Of a DNA stretch of 7,902 nt, positions 1 through 4,988 are shown piece after piece (position 1 is the stretch's first letter; each line of letters begins with the position of its first letter). The notes beneath the pieces are model-generated. The model was not told where the DNA came from and did not search any database. It saw only the letters and a program-made list of their open reading frames with translations. A program made the translations under genes and the position numbers. Origin of the DNA: JBMNQI01 sp050944055 (GTDB lineage: Bacteria > Bacillota > Clostridia > Oscillospirales > Oscillospiraceae); contig JBMNQI010000080.1 of the NCBI GenBank assembly GCA_050944055.1, positions 1 to 7,902 on the forward strand, read 5' to 3'.

Positions 1-513
1 TATCTCTCCAACCACAATAAGCTATTAAGCATGTACAGCGGCTGTACGGGGGTTAAGACCGGCTACACCAAGGCCGCCGGGCGCAGCCTTGTCTCCTCGG
101 CTGAAAAGCACGGCGAGCGCCTCATAGCGGTGACGCTCAACGACCCGAACGACTGGGAGGACCATAGGGCGATGCTCGACTACGGCTTTGAAAACTTTCA
201 CACGGTTGCAGTATGCAATAGAGGCGACGTTCTGGCTTCTATTCCCGTGGTGGGAGGGGCGCAAAACCGGGTTCGCGCTTACGCGGCGGATACGATAAAC
301 GTAACGCTGGCCGAAGGCGAGACAGTCGAGACAAAGCTTTTCCTGCCTCAGTTCTGTTATGCCGAGGTGAGAAAAGGAGAATACGCCGGTTTTCTGGAGA
401 TATATATAGACGGGGAAAAGGCGGGCGAAACCCAGCTGCTCTACGGCGACAGCATAGCGTGGGCGGAGCCTGAGCGGAACTTTCTGGCTAAGCTCTGGGA
501 CTCTATATTCTGA
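1..513 (+). CDS. D-alanyl-D-alanine carboxypeptidase (DacB/DacF type PBP), 3' part, 5' end outside window
   Basis: This is the C-terminal 170 residues of a low-molecular-weight penicillin-binding protein, which trims the terminal D-Ala from peptidoglycan stem peptides outside the membrane. The reading frame is open from base 1, so the ATG at 31 is internal. Seen directly: the third active-site motif of the family, KTG (nt 55-63), inside GCTGVKTGYT; then the family signature DPNDWEDHRAMLDYGF; then a beta-rich stretch from about nt 270 to 450 fitting the PBP5 C-terminal domain. The SxxK and SxN motifs lie upstream of the window. The protein ends in a short aromatic/hydrophobic segment (FLAKLWDSIF) like the amphipathic membrane anchor of this family. 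A dac gene before rluB is a common Firmicutes order; in Bacillus subtilis spmA and spmB lie between them, and they are absent here. Family assignment is firm; the paralogue (vegetative or sporulation) is not decidable. Confidence 0.93.
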   Translation, partial: YLSNHNKLLSMYSGCTGVKTGYTKAAGRSLVSSAEKHGERLIAVTLNDPNDWEDHRAMLDYGFENFHTVAVCNRGDVLASIPVVGGAQNRVRAYAADTINVTLAEGETVETKLFLPQFCYAEVRKGEYAGFLEIYIDGEKAGETQLLYGDSIAWAEPERNFLAKLWDSIF

Positions 514-580
514 TACCGGGTTTTTAACCGTGGAAGTTAGCCTGATACGGAGAATGACAGGCATAGAACGAAATACTTGA

Positions 581-607
581 CCCGGCCGGAGCGCGCCTCC
601 GGCCGGG
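581..607 (+). other. Perfect 11-bp GC-rich hairpin just upstream of the rluB SD
   Basis: CCCGGCCGGAG (581-591) and CTCCGGCCGGG (597-607) are exact reverse complements around a 5-nt loop (CGCGC). Only one A-T pair occurs in the stem. There is no T run after it; the next bases are the rluB SD (GGAGG, 609-613). It may be a U-less terminator of dac, a processing or stability stem, or a structure limiting rluB translation. The inverted repeat is certain, its role is not. The rest of the 514-617 gap holds only a weak 5-bp repeat (GCCTG 540-544 / CAGGC 558-562) and no convincing promoter. Confidence 0.8.
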
Positions 608-617
608 CGGAGGCAGT

Positions 618-1322
618 ATGAAGGAGCGTATTTCAAAAATCATAGCCTCGCGCGGCATAGCTTCGCGCCGCAGAGCCGACGAGCTTATAGCCGCGGGAAA
701 GGTAACGGTCAACGGCCGCGTCGCGTCGCTCGGGGATAAGGCCGACGAGCTTACGGACAGTATTGCCGTAGAGGGCAGAGCCCTGCCTGAGCCCGAGGAA
801 AAAGTTTACATAATGCTGAATAAGCCGCGCGGCTACGTCACCACGCTGTCCGATGAAAAGGGGCGGCGAACGGTTATGGAGCTTGTTTCCGGCTGCGGCG
901 CGAGAGTTTACCCGGTCGGACGGCTGGATATGAACTCCGAAGGCCTGCTGCTTTTTACAAACGACGGGCAGTACGCCAATTTGGTAATGCACCCGTCTAA
1001 CGAGGTTCGCAAGCAGTACAGGGTGAGCGTGCGGGGGGACATCGACGCGGGCATAAAACGCCTGCTTGAGCCTATGGAGCTGGACGGAAGGCCGATAACA
1101 AAGCCGGTTGTGAAGCTCCTGCACGCGAACGAAGGCAACTCGGTACTGAGCGTCACTATTTTCGAAGGCCGGAACAGGCAGATACGCCGTATGTGCGAGA
1201 TCGCGGGACTGAAGATTACAAGGCTTATCCGGACGGGCGAAGGGAGCCTGGCGCTCGGTTCCCTGCGCACGGGGAAATGGCGCCGGCTGACAAAAAAGGA
1301 AGCTATGCTTGCCCTGCGATGA
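618..1322 (+). CDS. rluB: RluB/RsuA-family rRNA pseudouridine synthase
   Basis: A 234-residue protein of the usual length for the family, which isomerises a specific uridine of rRNA (in the RluB branch, of the 23S peptidyl-transferase region) to pseudouridine. Residues 2-60 form an S4-type RNA-binding domain (ISKIIASRGIASRRRADELI, then VTVNGRVA). The catalytic domain follows: LNKPRGYVTT at 67-76 and GRLDMNSEGLLLFTNDG from 101, with D104 the expected catalytic aspartate; then the RQIRRMCE motif near the C terminus. The ATG at 618 is preceded by GGAGG (609-613, 4-nt gap), which fixes the start. It sits 104 nt after dac, in an order seen in many Firmicutes; a strong hairpin fills the end of that gap. 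RluB is preferred over RsuA or RluE because of the dac neighbourhood, but the sequence alone does not settle the target base. Confidence 0.93.
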   Translation: MKERISKIIASRGIASRRRADELIAAGKVTVNGRVASLGDKADELTDSIAVEGRALPEPEEKVYIMLNKPRGYVTTLSDEKGRRTVMELVSGCGARVYPVGRLDMNSEGLLLFTNDGQYANLVMHPSNEVRKQYRVSVRGDIDAGIKRLLEPMELDGRPITKPVVKLLHANEGNSVLSVTIFEGRNRQIRRMCEIAGLKITRLIRTGEGSLALGSLRTGKWRRLTKKEAMLALR

Positions 1323-1332
1323 AACACTCTGA

Positions 1333-1363
1333 TTTTGCAGGAAGACGCCGGATTCTTGCAAAA
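1333..1363. other. A/T-ended hairpin between rluB and the rpiR promoter
   Basis: TTTTGCAGGAA (1333-1343) pairs with TTCTTGCAAAA (1353-1363): ten Watson-Crick pairs and one G-U around a 9-nt loop. It lies 10 nt after the rluB stop. Neither strand has a T run after the stem, so it is at best a weak terminator. It ends five bases before the proposed -35 of the next operon, so it could equally matter for that promoter. Confidence 0.45.
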
Positions 1364-1368
1364 AAGGA

Positions 1369-1397
1369 TTGTTTTATGCCTCCGGATATAATATAAT
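1369..1397 (+). promoter_or_regulatory. Sigma-A-type promoter of the rpiR-cmk-plsC-ispH/rpsA operon
   Basis: TTGTTT (1369-1374) lies exactly 17 bp before a perfect TATAAT (1392-1397); an overlapping second TATAAT occurs at 1387-1392. Transcription would start near 1404, giving a leader of about 108 nt before rpiR. A small palindromic stretch (TCCCGGGGA, 1407-1415) just after the predicted start could be an operator, but this is only a guess. Confidence 0.65.
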
Positions 1398-1416
1398 AGC
1401 TGTTAATCCCGGGGAA

Positions 1417-1506
1417 ATGGAATCAGGCTTGCAGCAAGCTGGGTTATTTGCAGATGCAGAATTGCTGCTTATAAAGAAGCAAACAGCGAAGCGAAAGGAA
1501 AGGTAA
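1417..1506 (+). CDS. Possible 29-codon leader ORF before rpiR (unproven)
   Basis: An ATG at 1417 opens a 29-codon frame that ends in TAA at 1504-1506, five bases before the TTG start of rpiR. It starts about 13 nt after the predicted transcription start. Its middle encodes three leucines in a row followed by Ile (AELLLIKK), and its tail is basic (AKRKER). The last codons overlap the SD of rpiR, which would suit translational coupling. The SD candidate is poor: GGGG only two bases before the ATG. A 30-codon open frame can easily arise by chance, and I know no homologue, so this is a candidate and not a called gene. Confidence 0.25.
   Translation: MESGLQQAGLFADAELLLIKKQTAKRKER
1427..1468 (+). 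promoter_or_regulatory. Two mutually exclusive inverted repeats in the rpiR leader
   Basis: GCTTG (1427-1431) can pair with CAAGC (1435-1439) over a 3-nt loop. Alternatively GCAGCAA (1431-1437) can pair with TTGCTGC (1462-1468). The two stems share bases 1431-1437, so only one can form at a time. This is the geometry of a small RNA switch or attenuator, but both stems are short, no terminator stem with a T run follows, and no known riboswitch is recognisable. Confidence 0.35.
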
Positions 1507-1511
1507 GAGCT

Positions 1512-2363
1512 TTGAAAAGAGACGTTATAAAATACATTTCCGATAAGATGAATTCCTTCTCAAAGGGACAGCGCGCTATTGCCAGGTATATAGTAAATTC
1601 ATATGACAAAGCCGCTTTCATGACAGCAAACGAGCTCGGCAGGAGCGTCGGAGTCAGCGAGTCGACGGTAGTCCGTTTTGCCGCGCAGCTCGGATACGAC
1701 GGGTATCCCGGAATGCAGCGCGCGCTTCAGGAAATGATAAAGTCGAAGCTGACGTCCGTGCAGCGCATGGAGGTAGGAAACGACAGGATAATGGACGTTC
1801 TCCCGACTGTGCTCCAGTCCGACATTGAGAATATTCGCTGCACATTGGAGGAGAACAGCCGCGAAGATTTCAATACTGCTGTGGACAAGATAATAAAAGC
1901 GCGGAGAATCTACATACTCGGCGTCCGCTCCTCGGCTGCGATAGCCAGCTTCATGGCGTTTTACTTCAACCTGATTTTTGAAAACGTCAAGCTTATAAGC
2001 ACGAACTCCGCAAGCGAGATGTTCGAACAGATGCTGCGCGTTTCCCCGGAGGACGTCGTGATTGCCATAAGCTTCCCGCGCTATTCCAAACGCACGGTTC
2101 AGGCGATGAATTATTCCGCGAATATGGGCGCCTGCGTAATAGCTATAACAGACTCGCCCGAATCCCCGGTGGCGGGGGCGGCGACGCACCTGCTGCTGGC
2201 CCGCAGCGATATGGTCTCTTTTGTCGACAGCCTTACCGCCCCCATGAGCCTCGTAAACGCTCTTATCGTCGCGGTCGGGCGCAGGAATAACGAAAAGCTT
2301 GCGGCGACTTTCGAAAAACTCGAAAACATATGGGATGAATACGAGGTATATGAGAAGATTTGA
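1512..2363 (+). CDS. MurR/RpiR-family transcriptional regulator (HTH + SIS)
   Basis: A 283-residue regulator with the two standard parts of the family. Residues 1-75 form the RpiR-type DNA-binding domain, with the helix-turn-helix around 38-60 (TANELGRSVGVSESTVVRFA) followed by LGYDGYPGMQ. Residues about 123-260 form a SIS (sugar isomerase) domain, which in this family binds a phosphosugar; visible elements are IYILGVRSSAAIA (133-145) and a SIS-like AISFPRYSKRT stretch near 190. Length is normal (about 280). The start is TTG at 1512, supported by AAAGGAAAGG ending 8 nt upstream and by the complete HTH domain; the next ATG (1548) would cut into it. It is the first gene of the operon and may regulate its own promoter. 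The effector cannot be told from sequence. It overlaps the next gene by 14 nt. Confidence 0.93.
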   Translation: MKRDVIKYISDKMNSFSKGQRAIARYIVNSYDKAAFMTANELGRSVGVSESTVVRFAAQLGYDGYPGMQRALQEMIKSKLTSVQRMEVGNDRIMDVLPTVLQSDIENIRCTLEENSREDFNTAVDKIIKARRIYILGVRSSAAIASFMAFYFNLIFENVKLISTNSASEMFEQMLRVSPEDVVIAISFPRYSKRTVQAMNYSANMGACVIAITDSPESPVAGAATHLLLARSDMVSFVDSLTAPMSLVNALIVAVGRRNNEKLAATFEKLENIWDEYEVYEKI

Positions 2364-3642
2364 TGATGGCGGCGATATTGTCATAATAGGCGGCGGAGCA
2401 GCCGGGCTGATGGCGGCGGGAGCCGCGGCCGCCCGGGGCAGGCGCGTTATTTTACTGGAGAAGAACGACAGGGTCGGCAGGAAACTCGGCATAACCGGAA
2501 AAGGCAGATGTAATCTGACGAACAGCTGCTCGACGGAGGATGTACTGAAAAACCTTCCCAGCAACGGCCGTTTTCTTTACAGCGCCCTATCCGCGTTTAC
2601 GCCTGACGATACCATGTCGTTTTTTCGCGCGCTTGGGGTAGAGCTGAAAACTGAGCGCGGGAACCGGGTTTTTCCCGTTTCGGACAAGGCTTCGGATATT
2701 GTCAGGGCTCTCGAGAGAAACGCGAAAAAGCATGGGGCGGAGATTGTGAGCCGACGTGCCCTGTCAATTGAAACCGAAGGCGGCGCCGTCCGCGCGGTTA
2801 ACGCCGAGGGAGGAATATATTCCTGCGGCTGCGTTCTGCTCGCAACCGGCGGCAAGACATACAGCGCGACCGGCTCCGACGGATGGGGCTACCGCGAGGC
2901 GGAGCGCCTCGGCCATACGGTGACGTTTTTGAGGCCCAGCCTCGTGCCGCTGACGGCGGCGGGGGACACCTGCGCGAGGATGCAGGGCTTGTCGCTGCGC
3001 AACACCGGGCTTACGGCGTATGATGAGAGAGGCAAAAGAATCTACTCGGACTTTGGAGAGCTGCTTTTCACCCACTACGGCATTTCCGGGCCCATGGTTC
3101 TCTCCCTGAGCGCGAGGCTAGGCGATTTCGACAGGCATAAATTCAGCGTTATACTCGACCTGAAGCCCGCGCTGGACGAGGATAAGCTGGACAAAAGGAT
3201 ACTGCGCGATTTTGAGGAGAATCAGAATAAGGCGCTTAAACACTCGCTGGACGCTCTTCTGCCGAAGTCGGCCATACCTGTCGTCATAGACATGGCGGGT
3301 ATAGATCCTGATAAAAAGACTAATTCAGTAACTCGCGAGGAGCGCCGCAGGCTGATGGAGACGATCAAGGGCCTGAGGATTGAGATTACAGGCGCAAGGC
3401 CGATGGAAGAGGGTATAATAACTTCCGGCGGCGTTTCGGTCAAGGAGATAGACCCGTCGACCATGCAGTCGAAATTAGTGCGCGGCTTGTTTTTCGCCGG
3501 TGAGATAATAGACGTAGACGGGTATACAGGCGGCTTCAATCTGCAGATAGCCTGGTCAACCGCCCAGGCTGCCGCCCGGGGCATGGACGCTTATATGGCC
3601 GCCAAAGAGGAAAAAGCGAGGTTAGTTGATGAAAAACAGTAA
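2350..3642 (+). CDS. HI0933/BaiN-family NAD(P)/FAD-dependent oxidoreductase
   Basis: A 430-residue flavoprotein of the HI0933/YtfP/BaiN family (often annotated 'aminoacetone oxidase family FAD-binding enzyme'). The N terminus is a Rossmann FAD site: VIIGGGAAGLMAA (11-23) ending at E37 (LLEKN), then the family signature GRKLGITGKGRCNLTN (43-58). A second conserved stretch is LLATGGKTYSATGSDGWGY, and the C-terminal FAD motif is AGEIIDVDGYTGG with FNLQIAWSTA (383-404). The frame is open back to a TTG at 2299, but the ATG at 2350 is chosen: it puts the FAD motif at the usual distance and has GAGG at 2343-2346, though only 3 nt away. It overlaps rpiR and cmk by 14 nt each, so translational coupling is likely. 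The physiological substrate is unknown; bile-acid activity reported for BaiN should not be assumed here. Confidence 0.92.
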   Translation: MRRFDDGGDIVIIGGGAAGLMAAGAAAARGRRVILLEKNDRVGRKLGITGKGRCNLTNSCSTEDVLKNLPSNGRFLYSALSAFTPDDTMSFFRALGVELKTERGNRVFPVSDKASDIVRALERNAKKHGAEIVSRRALSIETEGGAVRAVNAEGGIYSCGCVLLATGGKTYSATGSDGWGYREAERLGHTVTFLRPSLVPLTAAGDTCARMQGLSLRNTGLTAYDERGKRIYSDFGELLFTHYGISGPMVLSLSARLGDFDRHKFSVILDLKPALDEDKLDKRILRDFEENQNKALKHSLDALLPKSAIPVVIDMAGIDPDKKTNSVTREERRRLMETIKGLRIEITGARPMEEGIITSGGVSVKEIDPSTMQSKLVRGLFFAGEIIDVDGYTGGFNLQIAWSTAQAAARGMDAYMAAKEEKARLVDEKQ

Positions 3643-4312
3643 ACGCAGCATAGCGATAGACGGGCCTTCGGGCGCCGGGAAGAGCACGCTGGCAAGGCTT
3701 ATTGCCGAACGCATAGGCTTCATATACGTGGATACCGGCGCGATATACCGGGCGGTCGGGCTTTACGCATTTAAAAACGGAGTTGCCAGGAGCGACGAGC
3801 GCATGGTCTGCGCGCTGCTGCCTGAAATTGATATTAAGCTTAAGCACACGCCGGACGGGTTTCAGCACATCTACTTGAACGGGGAGGACGTTACGGACGA
3901 AATAAGGCAGCCGGAAATCTCGCTCTATGCGTCCGACGTATCAAAGATACCCGAGGTGCGGGAGTTCCTGCTTGAAACGCAGCGCGAGCTTGCCCGGAAG
4001 AACGACGTTATTATGGACGGCCGCGATATAGGGACGGTCGTCCTGCCCGACGCGGACCTGAAGATCTTCCTCACGGCTTCGCCCGAGGACAGGAGCCTTC
4101 GCCGCTTCCTGGAGCTTGCGGAAAAGGGCGTCGATACAAGCTTTGAACAGGTTCTGGAAGATATTAAGTACCGCGACGAAAATGATTCCTCGCGGGCTCA
4201 CGCGCCCCTGCGCCCGGCCGAGGATGCTGTTATTACGGATACGACCGGGAATTCGCTCGAGCAAAGCCTTAATTTATTGCTCACAATTGTCCGGGAGAAG
4301 CTTAATATATAG
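3629..4312 (+). CDS. cmk: (d)CMP kinase
   Basis: Cytidylate kinase, 227 residues, phosphorylates CMP and dCMP with ATP in the cytoplasm, recycling cytidine nucleotides for RNA, DNA and CDP-lipid synthesis. Seen directly: the P-loop GPSGAGKS (12-19), DTGAIYRA (35-42; most relatives have Met where this has Ile), the NMP-binding insert with LNGEDVTDEIR, DGRDIGTVVLPDA, and the C-terminal signature RDENDSSRAHAPL followed by DAVITDTT. A TTG lies one codon upstream, but ATG 3629 is preferred, with GAGG at 3618-3621 seven nt before it. It overlaps the flavoprotein gene by 14 nt. Its position two genes before an S1 gene repeats the widespread cmk-rpsA pairing (adjacent in E. coli). Identification is secure. 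Confidence 0.97.
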   Translation: MKNSKRSIAIDGPSGAGKSTLARLIAERIGFIYVDTGAIYRAVGLYAFKNGVARSDERMVCALLPEIDIKLKHTPDGFQHIYLNGEDVTDEIRQPEISLYASDVSKIPEVREFLLETQRELARKNDVIMDGRDIGTVVLPDADLKIFLTASPEDRSLRRFLELAEKGVDTSFEQVLEDIKYRDENDSSRAHAPLRPAEDAVITDTTGNSLEQSLNLLLTIVREKLNI

Positions 4313-4364
4313 AGAGGCCCTGGCGGCTTTCGAGAATCAGATTTAGGCAGGTATAGACGCAGAC

Positions 4365-4988
4365 ATGAATTTAATTTATAATATCGCCTGGTGCATCGCA
4401 TGGCCTTTTTTTAACCTGCTTTTTCCGACGAAGTGCGTTGGGCTGGAGAATATCCCGGAGGGCTCCGCCCTGCTGTGCGCAAACCATACTTCATATTTAG
4501 ACCCGGTGATGCTCGCAATTGCAATAAGGCTGAAAAACGCCCCCTGTTTTATGGCAAAAGCGGAGCTGATGCGCGTACCCGTACTGGGATGGCTTATCAA
4601 AAAGTTCGGCGCGTTTGGAGTTAAGCGCGGAATGTCGGATCTGGCCGCGATAAAACACGCGGACGAGCTGCTGAGGGCCGGCCGTAAGGTCGCGCTCTTT
4701 CCCCAGGGCACGCGTGTAAAAAAGGGCCGGGACATTCGCGCGAAATCGGGCGCCGTAAGGCTTGCCGTTTCTTCCGGGGCGCCGCTGATTCCTGTTTTCA
4801 TACCCGAAAAGAAGCGTTTGTTCCGCATAAATACCGTAATCGTCGGAAAGCCTTATTATATGGAGCCGGATTTGACGAATTTTGCAGAGTTAAGGAGCCT
4901 GGCCGACGAGCTTTTGAATAAGATCTTCGATCTGGGCGAAGAGCGGAACATGTATCTGCTCAACCCCAGGAAGGAGCGCAGCCAATGA
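4365..4988 (+). CDS. plsC: 1-acyl-sn-glycerol-3-phosphate acyltransferase (PlsC family)
   Basis: A 207-residue membrane-associated acyltransferase expected to acylate lysophosphatidic acid to phosphatidic acid. Residues 4-20 are a hydrophobic N-terminal segment (IAWCIAWPFFNLLF). The catalytic HX4D motif is NHTSYLD (H41, D46); block II is FGAFGVKRG (81-89); block III is FPQGTR (112-117), where the family usually has FPEGTR, so the usual Glu is Gln (codon CAG, 4704-4706); block IV is IPVFIP near 141. ATG 4365 is the only reasonable start because a TAG lies in frame at 4344-4346. Its SD is weak (AGGT, 4349-4352, 12 nt away), unlike its neighbours. It follows cmk by 52 nt and overlaps ispH-rpsA by ATGA, so the two are probably translationally coupled. 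The exact acyl acceptor is inferred from the family. Confidence 0.92.
   Translation: MNLIYNIAWCIAWPFFNLLFPTKCVGLENIPEGSALLCANHTSYLDPVMLAIAIRLKNAPCFMAKAELMRVPVLGWLIKKFGAFGVKRGMSDLAAIKHADELLRAGRKVALFPQGTRVKKGRDIRAKSGAVRLAVSSGAPLIPVFIPEKKRLFRINTVIVGKPYYMEPDLTNFAELRSLADELLNKIFDLGEERNMYLLNPRKERSQ

Noticed and set aside
31..513. ATG at 31 as the start of a small protein
   Set aside because: The frame is open to base 1 and the residues before and after (NKLL..YSGCTGVKTGYT) are one continuous penicillin-binding-protein motif, so the gene begins outside the window.
577..605. TTGACC at 577-582 as a promoter for rluB
   Set aside because: At 17 bp spacing the -10 position falls in the GC hairpin (CGGCCG), so there is no usable -10.
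633..1361. 242-codon reverse-strand open frame opposite rluB
   Set aside because: Same reason: a complement shadow of a well-conserved gene, with low-complexity composition and no motif.
1423..1470. Known riboswitch or T-box in the rpiR leader
   Set aside because: The leader is only about 108 nt, with two short stems, no T-box consensus and no terminator with a T run; no known class can be matched.
2299..2349. Extended N terminus of the flavoprotein from a TTG
   Set aside because: It would add 17 residues before the FAD motif that family members lack, and deepen the overlap with rpiR; the ATG at 2350 has GAGG before it.
1599..2564. 321-codon reverse-strand open frame across rpiR and the flavoprotein gene
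   Set aside because: It lies opposite two clearly conserved genes, has no recognisable domain, and is explained by GC-rich third positions on the + strand.
4313..4364. Promoter or terminator between cmk and plsC
   Set aside because: The 52-nt gap shows no stem with a T run and no paired -35/-10 hexamers; only a weak SD is visible, so the genes are taken as one operon.
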